Positions 56,158 to 64,000 of a stretch of DNA of 64,000 bases are shown piece by piece. The notes under the pieces are model-generated. The model saw only the letters and a program-made list of their open reading frames with translations, was not told where the DNA came from and made no database searches. Location of the stretch: positions 434,001 through 498,000 of the forward strand of contig NZ_FODC01000004.1 in the NCBI RefSeq assembly GCF_900110275.1. Reading direction: 5' to 3'. Each line of letters opens with the position of its first letter. The first letter of the stretch is position 1. The position numbers were made by a program, and so were the translations under genes. The DNA comes from Duganella sp. CF517 (GTDB lineage Bacteria; Pseudomonadota; Gammaproteobacteria; Burkholderiales; Burkholderiaceae_D).

Positions 56158-58026
56158 CTAGCCGGCTTCGCCCGCCGCCGGCGCCCGCAGTTTGCTGCCG
56201 ACCCGCCCCGGCAGCAATTGCTTGATGAAGCGGCGCAGCCTGGCCGTCTGCGCCTCGAACGGCAGATGGATCAGGTAGGAGAGCGAGACGACGATGGCCA
56301 GCATGGCGGCATACACCGCGATGCTGGCCGGATCGCCGGTCGACAGCAGCGCGCCGCCACGGTAGGCCCACAGCATCCGCAGTAGCGGCACATGCAACAC
56401 ATATAAAGTGAACGAGAAACCGGCCAGGAAGGCGCCGGCCGCCGCCAGCGGCCGCATCGCCGCCGGATCGCGGCGTCCGGCGCCGCACAGGCACACCAGG
56501 AATACCGCGCTGTACAGCAGGTCCGGCGCCAGCGCGCGGCCGTCGACGTCGCCATCCTGGCCTTGCAGACGCAACACCACGGCCAGTGCGCCGAACAGCA
56601 GCCAGCACGCGCCGCGCTGGACCCGGCCGATATCGAGCCGCACGCGCGAGGCGGCCGCGCCCATCAACCACACCAGGAAGTACAGCACGATGCCGGCGCT
56701 GAGGCAGAACGCCAGCGCCACCGCCGCGGCGGCGGCGGCCAGCCGCCAGCGCGTGTCGCCGGGACGCATGGCGAACACCAGCAGCGGGAACAGCGCGTAG
56801 TACCAGGTCTCGTAGGCCAGGCTCCACAAGGGGAAGTTGCCGCCGAAGGCAGGTACGGCCATCGTCTGCACGCCGGCCAGGTTGCCCAGCAGGGTGGCCA
56901 GCGACCACGGGCTGGCGTCGGCCAGCCGCGCTTGGCCCGCGTCCAGCTCGCCGGTGGCCAGGCCGAGCAGCAACATCAGCACGAACGCCGGCAGCAACAC
57001 GATCCACAGGCGCGTGACGCGGTCGATGGCGTAATCGCGGATGGCGTGCGGCGTGCCGATGCGGTCGAGCAGACTGCCGCCGACCAGCCATCCGCTGAGC
57101 ACGAAGAACACCACCACCGCCTGATGGGCGAAGCCGGTAACGAACGACAGGCCGAGATACCACAGCGGCGGCTCTTGCAAGGTGCTCAGGCCGGGGAAGA
57201 CCTGCGCCCGCAGATGCGCTGCCGCCACCTGCAGCGCCGCCAGGCCGCGCAGCAGCGCGATCAGCGGCGACTGCCAGTCGTGCGGCCCCAGCCGGCTCTC
57301 GGCGAGCAGCCGCAGGCGCGGCCGGCGCCCCGTGCGCGCATTTGCCGGCATCGCCGCCGGCGTGCCGGCGTGCATGGCGTGCCGGCCGCCCGGCACGGGC
57401 GCGGCGCCGTGCGGCGTTGCCGGGGCCGGCCGCCCCGACAACAATGCGCCGACCGTGTGCAACAGGATGCGCAGGTCCGTGGCCAGGCCGCGCTGCTGCA
57501 CATAGCGCACGTAATAGTCCAGCTTGACCGGCAGCACTTGCTGCACGTACGTGCGCTCCGGATCGGCCGCCCGGCGCAGGATCTCGCCCTCGTCGCGGAA
57601 ATGGATGGCGGCCCAGTCGGTGATGCCGGGCCGCACCGACAGCACGATGTCGCGCACCGCCGGCGGATAATGCGCGACATAGCGCGGCACCTCGGGACGC
57701 GGCCCGACCAGGCTCATCTCGCCGCGCAGCACGTTCAACAGTTGCGGCAACTCGTCGAGCTTATGCCGGCGCAACAGCAGCCCGGCGCGGGTGGCGCGGG
57801 CGTCGTCGGCCAGCGACAGCAGGCCGGCATCCTCGGCCGAGGCGTGCATCGTGCGGAATTTGATGATAAGGAACTGCACGCCGTTGCGTCCGACCCGGCG
57901 TTGGCGGTACAGCACCGGCCCGGCCGAGTCGAGCTTGATCCACGCCGCCACCGCCAGCATCAGCGGCGCCAGCAGCAACAGGCCGGCCGCTGCGGCCACG
58001 ATGTCGAACAGGCGTTTGATTAACAT
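56158..58026 (-). CDS. Undecaprenyl-phosphate sugar-1-phosphate transferase fused to acyltransferase-3 (OafA-like)
   Basis: 622 residues. Residues 1-200: monotopic phosphoglycosyltransferase (membrane hairpin at about 8-30, KFRTMHASAE, the catalytic Asp91-Glu92 pair in HKLDELPQLLNVLRGEMSLVGPRPE), which starts repeat units by moving sugar-1-phosphate to undecaprenyl phosphate. After a Pro/Ala/Arg-rich linker (200-250), residues 250-610 form an acyltransferase-3 domain with about ten helices (LIALLRGLAALQVAAAHL, VVFFVLSGWLVGGSL, NFPLWSLAYETWYYALFP), typical O-acetylases. No stop or frame change lies between them. The start overlaps the DegT stop by 7 bp. Such a fusion would couple initiation to O-acylation. 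Confidence 0.88.
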   Translation of the reverse strand: MLIKRLFDIVAAAAGLLLLAPLMLAVAAWIKLDSAGPVLYRQRRVGRNGVQFLIIKFRTMHASAEDAGLLSLADDARATRAGLLLRRHKLDELPQLLNVLRGEMSLVGPRPEVPRYVAHYPPAVRDIVLSVRPGITDWAAIHFRDEGEILRRAADPERTYVQQVLPVKLDYYVRYVQQRGLATDLRILLHTVGALLSGRPAPATPHGAAPVPGGRHAMHAGTPAAMPANARTGRRPRLRLLAESRLGPHDWQSPLIALLRGLAALQVAAAHLRAQVFPGLSTLQEPPLWYLGLSFVTGFAHQAVVVFFVLSGWLVGGSLLDRIGTPHAIRDYAIDRVTRLWIVLLPAFVLMLLLGLATGELDAGQARLADASPWSLATLLGNLAGVQTMAVPAFGGNFPLWSLAYETWYYALFPLLVFAMRPGDTRWRLAAAAAAVALAFCLSAGIVLYFLVWLMGAAASRVRLDIGRVQRGACWLLFGALAVVLRLQGQDGDVDGRALAPDLLYSAVFLVCLCGAGRRDPAAMRPLAAAGAFLAGFSFTLYVLHVPLLRMLWAYRGGALLSTGDPASIAVYAAMLAIVVSLSYLIHLPFEAQTARLRRFIKQLLPGRVGSKLRAPAAGEAG

Positions 58027-59231
58027 AGCAGCTCCGTCAACGTGGCGATGACGCGCGTCTGGTCGGCGTCGCCCATGCGCGTGTACAAGGGCAGCGTCAG
58101 CAGCGATTGATAGCTGGCCTCGGCGCGCGGAAACTGCGCCGGCCGCAGCGCGTAGCGCTCGCGCCAGTACGGGTGGCGGTGCAGGGGGATGTAGTGCACG
58201 CTGGTGCCGATGCCGCGCTCGGCGAGCAGCTCGATCAGCCGGTCGCGCGCCAGCGGCGCGGCCGCCGTCAACCGCACCGGATACAGGTGCCAGGCGTGCT
58301 GGCCGCCGGCGCCGCTGTCGGCGTCCGGCGGCAGGCGCAGCGGCAGTTCGCGCAGGCACTCGGCGTAGCGCGCCGCCAGCGCCTGGCGCCGCGCCAGGAA
58401 GCGCTCGATCTTGCGCAACTGCTGGCAACCGATGGCCGCCGCGATGTCGGTCATATTGTATTTGTAGCCGGGCGCGACGACCTGGTAGAACCACGCCGGG
58501 CGGCGCGACGTGTAGCGGTCGAAGGCGTCCTCGCTGATGCCGTGCAGCCGCATGACGCGCACGCGCCGCAGCAGCGCCGGGTCGCGGCACACCACCATGC
58601 CGCCTTCGCCGGTGGTGATGGTCTTGTTGGCGTAGAAGCTGAACACGGTGGCGTCGCTGTCGAGCGTGCCGACGGCGCGGCCCTTGTACCGGGTGGGGAA
58701 GGCGTGCGCGGCGTCCTCGACCACGCGCAGCCCGTGGCGCCGGGCCAGCGCCAGGATGGCGTCCATGTCGCAGGCCAGGCCGGCGTAGTGCACCGGCACG
58801 ATGGCGCGCGTGCGCGGCGTGATGGCGGCGGCGATGGCGTCCGGGCAGATGCACAGGGTGCGCTCGTCGACGTCGACCAGCACCGGGTCGGCGCCGAGGT
58901 AGCGCACCACCTCGGCGGTGGCGGTGAAGGTCATGGTCGGCACGATCACCTCGTCGCCGGGACCGATGCCGAGCGCCTCGAGCGCCAGGTGCAGGCCGGC
59001 GGTGGCCGAGTTGACGGCGACGGCGGTGACGCCGCCGCCGAGGGCGTCGGCGAACGCCTGTTCGAAGCGGCGGCTGACCGCGCCGGTGGTGATCCAGCCC
59101 GAGCGCAGGCACTCGAGCACGGCGGCGGCCTCCTCGTCGCCCAGGTCGGGCAGCGCGAACGGCAGGAAGTCGGCGCCGGGGGCGGCCGGCGGGCGGGGCG
59201 CCGCTTCCAGCGGCGGGCGGGATGAGGGCAT
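58020..59231 (-). CDS. DegT/DnrJ/EryC1/StrS family sugar aminotransferase
   Basis: 403 residues, PLP-dependent. Motifs: SGWITTG, NSATAGLHLALEALGIGPGDEVIVPTMTF split over about 74-102, Asp173 in VVEDAAHAF (pyridine-N partner), and Schiff-base Lys203 in FSFYANKTITTGEGG. It converts a keto-sugar nucleotide to an amino sugar with glutamate as donor. The 4,6-dehydratase it would need is not in the window. Start at 59231 is set by GGAG 6 bases upstream. It overlaps the fused transferase start by 7 bp and follows the GT4 gene by 19 bp. An amino group made here could be the target of the acyltransferases in this locus. Confidence 0.93.
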   Translation of the reverse strand: MPSSRPPLEAAPRPPAAPGADFLPFALPDLGDEEAAAVLECLRSGWITTGAVSRRFEQAFADALGGGVTAVAVNSATAGLHLALEALGIGPGDEVIVPTMTFTATAEVVRYLGADPVLVDVDERTLCICPDAIAAAITPRTRAIVPVHYAGLACDMDAILALARRHGLRVVEDAAHAFPTRYKGRAVGTLDSDATVFSFYANKTITTGEGGMVVCRDPALLRRVRVMRLHGISEDAFDRYTSRRPAWFYQVVAPGYKYNMTDIAAAIGCQQLRKIERFLARRQALAARYAECLRELPLRLPPDADSGAGGQHAWHLYPVRLTAAAPLARDRLIELLAERGIGTSVHYIPLHRHPYWRERYALRPAQFPRAEASYQSLLTLPLYTRMGDADQTRVIATLTELLC

Positions 59232-59250
59232 GATGTCTCCTTGGTGGGGG

Positions 59251-60492
59251 TCAGTGCGGCGGCGCGGCGCAGGCGGCCAGGAAGCGGTCCGCCAGCAGCG
59301 CGTAGTTGAGGTGGGCGCGCGCGTAGCTGGCGCCGCGCTGGCCCAGCGCAAGGCGGCGCGCGGCCGGCAGCGCCGCCAGGGCGGCGATGGCGGCGGCCAG
59401 CGCGGCCGGGTCGTCCGGCGCCAGGCTTGCGCCGCACCCGGCCTCGGCCACCGGATCGTTGGCCGCGTCGACCGCGTGGATGATGGGCCGGGCCGCCATC
59501 ATGTAGTCGCCCAGTTTGTTGGGGGAGATGCCGAAGCGGTACAGCGGCTGGCGCCGCCAGCCGAGGTAGGCGAGGTCGAAGCCGCGCAGCAGCGCCGGCA
59601 TGTGGCGCTTGGCCAGCGGGTCGAGGAAGTGGACGTCGCGCAGGCCGGCGGCGGCCGCCTTGCGCCGCAGCGCCTGCTTGTCGGGGCCGGCGCCGACCAG
59701 CACGAACGCCAGCGGCCGCCCTTGCAGCAGCGCGGCGGCGTCGATCAGGGTATCGAGCGCGTTGGCCAGGCCGTGGCTGCCGGCGTAGCCGACCACCGTG
59801 CGGCCCTGGCGGCGCAGCCCGGCCAGCAGGTCCGCCGCCGGCGCCGGCAGCGGCACCGGCGGCAGGTCCCATTCGTCGAGGTCGACGCCGTTGGGCACCA
59901 CGTGCAGCTTGTGCGGCGCCATGCCGCGCGCGGCCATGTGGGCGCCGGCCTTGGGCAGGATCGAGATGACGGTGTCGGCGTGGCGGTAGGCGTAGTCCTC
60001 GGCCGCCTGCATCAGCACGATGAACGGGTGCCAGGCCGGCATGCCGCCCAGTTCCATCGGCGACAGCGGCCACAGGTCGTGCACCTCGAACGCCAGGCGC
60101 GCGCCGGCGAGCGCGGCGATGCGGCGCGCCGGCCAGATGTCGGCCGGATAGGTGCTCGAGGCGATCACCAGGTCGGGCCGGAAGTTGCGCGCCAGCCGCG
60201 GCGCGCCGCGGTACAGCGCGGCGACGAAGGCGGCCATGTTGGCCGCGCGGCCCAGGCCGTTGCCGCGGTAGGCCGGCGTCGCGTGCCAGCGGTAGTCGAT
60301 GCCGTCGATGGTCTCGTCGAGCACGCGGCGGCCGTTCAGTTCGGGCGCGCGCGCGCGCAGGTGCGAGCTGGCCGCCGCCACGATGCGCACCCGGTGGCCG
60401 GCGCGCACCCACGCGCGCGCCAGGTAGTACGGCCGGTACTCCATGCCGTGCCGCACCGAGCCGGCGTAGTGGTTAATCAGCAGTATGTTCAT
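59251..60492 (-). CDS. Glycosyltransferase family 4 protein, WbuB-like
   Basis: 413 residues, GT-B. N-terminal ILLINHYAGSVRHGMEYRPYYLARAWVRAGH and FEVHDLWPLSPMELGG are typical of WbuB/L-fucosamine-type transferases; the C-terminal donor domain has VVGYAGSHGLANALDTLIDAA and FGISPNKLGDYMMAARPIIHAV. It would add one sugar of the repeat unit on the cytoplasmic face. It is the only separate glycosyltransferase in the visible part of the leftward block, so others probably lie beyond the right edge. Confidence 0.91.
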   Translation of the reverse strand: MNILLINHYAGSVRHGMEYRPYYLARAWVRAGHRVRIVAAASSHLRARAPELNGRRVLDETIDGIDYRWHATPAYRGNGLGRAANMAAFVAALYRGAPRLARNFRPDLVIASSTYPADIWPARRIAALAGARLAFEVHDLWPLSPMELGGMPAWHPFIVLMQAAEDYAYRHADTVISILPKAGAHMAARGMAPHKLHVVPNGVDLDEWDLPPVPLPAPAADLLAGLRRQGRTVVGYAGSHGLANALDTLIDAAALLQGRPLAFVLVGAGPDKQALRRKAAAAGLRDVHFLDPLAKRHMPALLRGFDLAYLGWRRQPLYRFGISPNKLGDYMMAARPIIHAVDAANDPVAEAGCGASLAPDDPAALAAAIAALAALPAARRLALGQRGASYARAHLNYALLADRFLAACAAPPH

Positions 60493-60562
60493 CGGCGGGT
60501 CCTTGTCGGAGGCGGGTGGTGGCCGGTGGCCGGGTGGCGGTGGAGGTCGCGGCGGCCGGCCG

Positions 60563-61351
60563 TCACCAGCGCCAGGCCTCGACCAGGCGGCGCAGGTTGT
60601 GTCCGCTGCTGGCGCTCCAGTTGGTGCGCCATTGGGCCGGATGGGTCAGCAGGCAGATGCGGCTGTAGGCGCCGAGCGCCTTTTGCGGCGGCATCGGGTG
60701 GAAATACTGCGGGTGCGGGCGGTCGCTGATGTACAGGTCAAAGCTCGACAGCAGTTCCCGGTCGTAGCTTTCGCAGGCGATGCCGCAGCGCGCGCGCAGC
60801 GGGGCGTCGTCCAGCAGCTCGTGGTTGATCATGCCCAGGCGCCGGTTGGCGAAGTCGCCATGGCTGGCCACCGTCTGTAGTTTGCTGCCCAGCTGCTGTT
60901 CGATGCGGCGGAAGTTGCGTTCGAACTGGGCGCGGATCTCGGCCATGTGGGCGCGCACCTGGGCCGGATCCTTCAGGTGGGCTTGCTTGGCGTAGGTGGC
61001 GATCTCCTCGTAGTGGTAGCTGGCCTCGCTGCCATAGCGCTCGATGTCGCGCATCAGGCCGAAGTCCAGCGTCGACAGGCGGAAGTAGTAGCTGGCGCGC
61101 ACGCCGTGCTTTTGTTCCAGCTCGAACATGCGGCGCGCCGTCGGCAGGTCGGTGTCGATGTCGTGGCGGTGCACCAGCACCCGGCCGCCGCCGGCGCGCC
61201 CGCCGCGCAACGCCGCCAGCCACGCGCGCACCGACGTCTGCCGGTAGCCTTCGTGGCGCGCGTGTTGCAGCAGCGCCTCGTAGTGCGGCAGCCGCGACGG
61301 CATCAGGTAGTCGCTGTAGAGGCGGTTGAGGACGGTGCGCATGATGTTCAT
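60563..61351 (-). CDS. Polysaccharide-deacetylase-like (NodB-fold) protein
   Basis: 262 residues, no signal peptide. RVLVHRHDIDTDLPTARRMFELEQKHGVRASYYFRL matches the first NodB motif with Asp pairs; SYHYEEI and VASHGDFANRRLG supply likely metal-binding His residues; the C-terminus has ICLLTHPAQW. It may deacetylate a sugar of the repeat unit in the cytosol. Its start overlaps the stop of the upstream acyltransferase gene by 4 bp (ATGA), implying coupled expression. Similarity to true deacetylases is partial, so function is inferred. Confidence 0.75.
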   Translation of the reverse strand: MNIMRTVLNRLYSDYLMPSRLPHYEALLQHARHEGYRQTSVRAWLAALRGGRAGGGRVLVHRHDIDTDLPTARRMFELEQKHGVRASYYFRLSTLDFGLMRDIERYGSEASYHYEEIATYAKQAHLKDPAQVRAHMAEIRAQFERNFRRIEQQLGSKLQTVASHGDFANRRLGMINHELLDDAPLRARCGIACESYDRELLSSFDLYISDRPHPQYFHPMPPQKALGAYSRICLLTHPAQWRTNWSASSGHNLRRLVEAWRW

Positions 61352-62055
61352 CGCAGGCTGTAGCGGGCACGGTAGGGGGTGAAGCCGAGCATGGTCTTGA
61401 ACTGGCGCAGGCCGGGCTGGGCGCCGAAGAAGGTGTCGTACATCAAAAACTCCGGACCGTCGCCGGCCTGCAGCTCCATCAGCAGCAGGCCGACGATGTC
61501 GGTCACCAGCAGGTGCATGACGCCATCGTTGTTGCGGTAGCCCATCAGTTGCGAGAAGGCGGCGAAGTTGCCGAAGCGGCCGATGTTGCAGTAAGCCATC
61601 AGCTTGCCCTCCTTGTTGAAGACGCCGAAGTAGCGGTAGTGGCTTTGCGTCTCGTAATGGAACTTCTTTTCCCGGTAGCTGGCGTCCATCGGCCGGCCTT
61701 GCCGGCTGTCCAGGCTGGTGTTGATGGCGTGGATGGCGTCGATATGGTCGTTGCGGTCGATCTGGGCCAGCGCGTAGCCGCGCCGTCGCGCCTTGCTGAC
61801 ATAGGTGGCGGCGCGGCTTTGCCCGGTGATGCCGTCAAGGTAGGCGAGCGGTGCGGCCAGCCGGCGCAGGTCGATCAGCGCCACGCCCAGCTGCTTGTAG
61901 CCGAACACCTTGTACTTCGGATGCGGACTGGTGAAGCGCCGGTGCGTCTCCCGCACGTCTTCCGGGTTGAAGCTGGTGTCGAAGCACAGCTTGGCGACTG
62001 GCAGCCTTACCACGTCGAGCACCAGCTTACATTGGTTGGCGAGCTTGTTGATCAT
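61348..62055 (-). CDS. GNAT/FemAB-like acyltransferase, paralog A
   Basis: 235 residues, no signal or membrane segment. Not assigned to a named family with certainty. The C-terminal LRQFKTMLGFTPYRARYS resembles the final strand of GNAT/FemAB-type acyltransferases, and central YFGVFNKEGKLMAYCNIGRFGNFA fits the beta-hairpin of that fold. It is about half identical to the next gene (shared FDT-NPE-VR-TH, ALIDLR, EIDRND-ID-IH-INTS, RQGRPMD). It could transfer an acyl or aminoacyl group to an amino sugar. Ends in an ATGA overlap with the deacetylase-like gene. Confidence 0.7.
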   Translation of the reverse strand: MINKLANQCKLVLDVVRLPVAKLCFDTSFNPEDVRETHRRFTSPHPKYKVFGYKQLGVALIDLRRLAAPLAYLDGITGQSRAATYVSKARRRGYALAQIDRNDHIDAIHAINTSLDSRQGRPMDASYREKKFHYETQSHYRYFGVFNKEGKLMAYCNIGRFGNFAAFSQLMGYRNNDGVMHLLVTDIVGLLLMELQAGDGPEFLMYDTFFGAQPGLRQFKTMLGFTPYRARYSLR

Positions 62056-62062
62056 GATGTCC

Positions 62063-62770
62063 TCAGCAGATGGAGTAGCGAATGCGGTAGGGCTGGAAGC
62101 CCAGCTTTTTCTTAAAGTTGCGCAAGCCGGGCAACGCGCCCAGATAGGTGTCGTACATGAGGTAGTTGAGGCGGCCGTCGTCGATCAGGCGGCAGGCGAT
62201 GTCGGCCAGCAGCAGGTACATGACGCCGTCGTTGTTCTTGTAGCCGAGCAGGCGGTCGGTGGCGGCGAAGTCGCCGTAGACGCCGACGTCGCCGTAGGCC
62301 ACCAGCCGGCCCTCCTTGTCGAGCACGCCGTAGTGGCACAGCCCGTCCGACGGGTAGCGCTCGGTCCGGGCGGCGTAGGCCGGGTCCATCGGCCGGCCCT
62401 GGCGCTCGCCGGCCGAGGTATTGATGCCGTGGATGTCGTCGATGTAGTCGTTGCGGTCGATTTCGACGACGGTGTAGCCGCGTTCGCGGGCGCGGCGGCT
62501 GTGGTAGCCGGCGTAGTCGCGCCGCCGCAGCGCGTGCAGATAGGCGGCGCCGCTGGCATAGGCGCGCAGGTCGATCAGCGCGATGCCGATCGACTTGTTG
62601 CGCACCAGCCGGTAGCGCGGATGCGGCCGGGTGAACAGGCGGTGGGTATGCCGCACCAGCTCGGGATTGAGGGCGGTGTCGAAGCGCAGCCGCGCCGGCG
62701 GCAGCCGGGCGACCTCGGCGGCGATGCGCAGCAGCGCCCGCAGGCGGGCGACGTGGTCGGAGATGTTCAT
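62063..62770 (-). CDS. GNAT/FemAB-like acyltransferase, paralog B
   Basis: 235 residues, same length and layout as paralog A, 7 bp upstream of it: a tandem duplication. Shared features are FDTALNPELVRHTHRLF, GIALIDLR, VEIDRNDYIDDIHGINTS, RQGRPMDPAY, HYGVLDKEGRLVAYGDVG and LRNFKKKLGFQPYRIRYS. It differs most around residues 60-90 and at the N-terminus, so the two may act on different positions or donors. It lies 24 bp after the polymerase gene. Function is inferred from fold-like motifs only. Confidence 0.7.
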   Translation of the reverse strand: MNISDHVARLRALLRIAAEVARLPPARLRFDTALNPELVRHTHRLFTRPHPRYRLVRNKSIGIALIDLRAYASGAAYLHALRRRDYAGYHSRRARERGYTVVEIDRNDYIDDIHGINTSAGERQGRPMDPAYAARTERYPSDGLCHYGVLDKEGRLVAYGDVGVYGDFAATDRLLGYKNNDGVMYLLLADIACRLIDDGRLNYLMYDTYLGALPGLRNFKKKLGFQPYRIRYSIC

Positions 62771-62794
62771 GGCAGCGCGCCCAGGTGGACGATT

Positions 62795-64000
62795 TCAGGC
62801 ATCATGGCCTCCGGAGCGGTAGCGGGCGTAGGCGCCGAGCGCGGCGCCGATCAGCATGTCGCTGAAATAGTGCGACATGCTCAGCAACAGCAAGGTGACC
62901 CCGAGCATCGACCACGCCAGCACGAAGCGCCGGTCGCGGCTGGCGCGCCCGCCCAGCACGTAGCCGTGCACGGCCATCTGGCCCAGCGGATAGATCAGCA
63001 ACGCCAGCAGCCCGAGAAAGCCGAACAGGCCCAGGTCGACCCAGGCCGACAGGATGTTGTGCGCATAGTTGCCGGCCGCGTAGCTGGCGTAGTCGCCCAG
63101 GACCGGGTGCAGCTCGATGCTGCGCAGCGCCTGCTCGGTCAAATGGTGGCGGGCGCTGACCGACGACGAACTCGACGGATCGAGCAGCTCCAGCGTGCGG
63201 TTGCTGGGCACGGCGGCCAGGATGCTGTCCAGGTTGAACTTGAGCAGCAGGAACACCAGCAGCAAGCCCGCCAGCATCGCCATGCGGTGGCGTGCGGCGT
63301 GGAACTCGATCAGCGGGATCAGGAACAGCAGCGCGCCGAACTCGCTGCGGGCGGTGTTGATGTACAAGGTCGGCAGCCCGAGCGCGTACAGCGCCCGGCG
63401 CAAGCCGCGCTGGCGGGTGCAGGCCAGCATGACCACCAGCGGCATCAGGTAGGAGCGCGAGAAGCCCTGGTAGGTGGCGACGCTGTCGGGATCGCGCGCG
63501 GCGCCCAGCACGGCCAGGTAGAACGCGCCGTCGACCGAGTAGCTGAACACCACGGCCGACATCGCGGCCAGGCTGGCTAATTGGGTCAGCCGGAAGCGCC
63601 GGCTCTCGAAATCCAGCGTCTTGAAGATGATGAACAGGCTGAGGATATAGACGATGGCCAGCACGTGGGAGGCGAGGATGCCGGCGTCGGCGCTGCCCGC
63701 GTTGCAGGCCATCACCGCCGCGAAATAGGCCAGGAAACCGAGCAGGGCGGCGTCGACGGCGTGCAGGCGGTAGGCGTGCGCGCGCAGGCGGCGCAGGTAG
63801 CACAGCGACAGTAGCGGAAACATCAGCAGCGCGACGATGGCGAAGTAGCCGCCCAGGAAGGCGCGGATCATGCCCAGCCCCAGCAAGGTCTGATAGGCGA
63901 AAAAGCCGGGGAACAGCAGGAAGAAGGCGAGCTCGGCGCAGGCCGGGCCGGGCAGGCCGGTGGGCGCGGTCCGCGCGCCGGCCGCGCGGCGTGGCGGCGC
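62795..64000 (-). CDS. O-antigen ligase/polymerase-like (Wzy/WaaL) membrane protein, 5' end outside window
   Basis: 401 residues within the window; the frame stays open to base 64000 with no convincing start, and an additional hydrophobic helix (AELAFFLLFPGFFAYQTLLG) precedes the TTG at 63886, so the gene probably begins past the edge. About ten helices. A large loop (about residues 240-300 of the visible part) holds SSSSSVSARHHLTEQALRSI and HPVLGDY followed by AHNILSAWVDLGLFGF, the H-N-xx-L pattern of the Wzy_C (O-antigen ligase) domain. It would join repeat units on the periplasmic face, with chain length set by the Wzc-like protein. Confidence 0.85.
   Translation of the reverse strand, partial: APPRRAAGARTAPTGLPGPACAELAFFLLFPGFFAYQTLLGLGMIRAFLGGYFAIVALLMFPLLSLCYLRRLRAHAYRLHAVDAALLGFLAYFAAVMACNAGSADAGILASHVLAIVYILSLFIIFKTLDFESRRFRLTQLASLAAMSAVVFSYSVDGAFYLAVLGAARDPDSVATYQGFSRSYLMPLVVMLACTRQRGLRRALYALGLPTLYINTARSEFGALLFLIPLIEFHAARHRMAMLAGLLLVFLLLKFNLDSILAAVPSNRTLELLDPSSSSSVSARHHLTEQALRSIELHPVLGDYASYAAGNYAHNILSAWVDLGLFGFLGLLALLIYPLGQMAVHGYVLGGRASRDRRFVLAWSMLGVTLLLLSMSHYFSDMLIGAALGAYARYRSGGHDA

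Noticed and set aside
58027..59112. Frame extending the sugar transferase upstream across the DegT gene
   Set aside because: It is low-complexity shadow of the aminotransferase; the conserved protein begins at MLIKRLFDIV (58026).

Overview
The window is about 64 kb of very GC-rich, densely coded DNA. Gene content (FixJ-type and hybrid histidine kinases, GGDEF/EAL proteins, a DctBD-type system, a betaproteobacterial porin, cyanophycin genes, a TonB siderophore receptor, pectin and arabinan enzymes, an exopolysaccharide locus) and codon use suggest a free-living, soil- or plant-associated betaproteobacterium, most likely Oxalobacteraceae (Massilia/Duganella/Janthinobacterium type). This is inference; no rRNA or marker gene is present. 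No tRNA, rRNA, CRISPR, phage or intact insertion sequence was recognised.

Layout. 1-5057: end of a PAS hybrid histidine kinase, then a translationally coupled cyanophycinase/cyanophycin-synthetase pair whose synthetase has a degenerate Mur-ligase P-loop. 5156-11677: a heme-oxygenase-like diiron protein, a glycosyltransferase fused to a UDP-galactopyranose-mutase-like flavoprotein, and a divergent GH2 enzyme. 11834-16471: a stress membrane protein with a clean terminator, a rhodanese/glycosyltransferase/DUF2334 deacetylase string and a secreted PL9 pectate lyase. 16513-20292: exported catalase and a Ktr/Trk potassium system. 20423-23359: a two-component-regulator-propeller diguanylate cyclase. 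23563-29215: carboxylate or amino acid symporter, porin, DctB-like kinase and DctD-like sigma54 activator, with a sigma54 promoter and an IHF site upstream of the symporter. 29334-31757: GH127 arabinofuranosidase. 31862-44298: a signalling-rich block (two large hybrid kinases, a FixJ-type pair, a receiver-only protein, a GlxA-like regulator with TehA, and Fur), broken by a long perfect hairpin repeat. 44555-47715: a PBP-like protein coupled to a GGDEF-EAL protein. 47747-49885: siderophore receptor with its own Fur box.

50145-64000 is an exopolysaccharide/capsule locus in two facing blocks. Rightward: a Wza-like lipoprotein, a Wzc-like co-polymerase with disabled kinase motifs, and a lipoprotein made of two duplicated parallel beta-helix domains joined by a Thr-Pro linker. 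Leftward, continuing past the right edge: Wzy-like polymerase, two tandem paralogous GNAT/FemAB-like acyltransferases, a deacetylase-like protein, a glycosyltransferase, a DegT aminotransferase, and a sugar-phosphate transferase fused to an OafA-type acyltransferase. Together they could build, acylate, deacetylate, polymerise, export and trim a repeat-unit polysaccharide. No flippase is visible, so the locus is probably incomplete here.

The items most worth follow-up are the EPS locus with its pseudo-kinase, fusion transferase and acyltransferase pair; the glycosyltransferase-flavoprotein fusion beside a diiron protein; and the CphA2-like synthetase.
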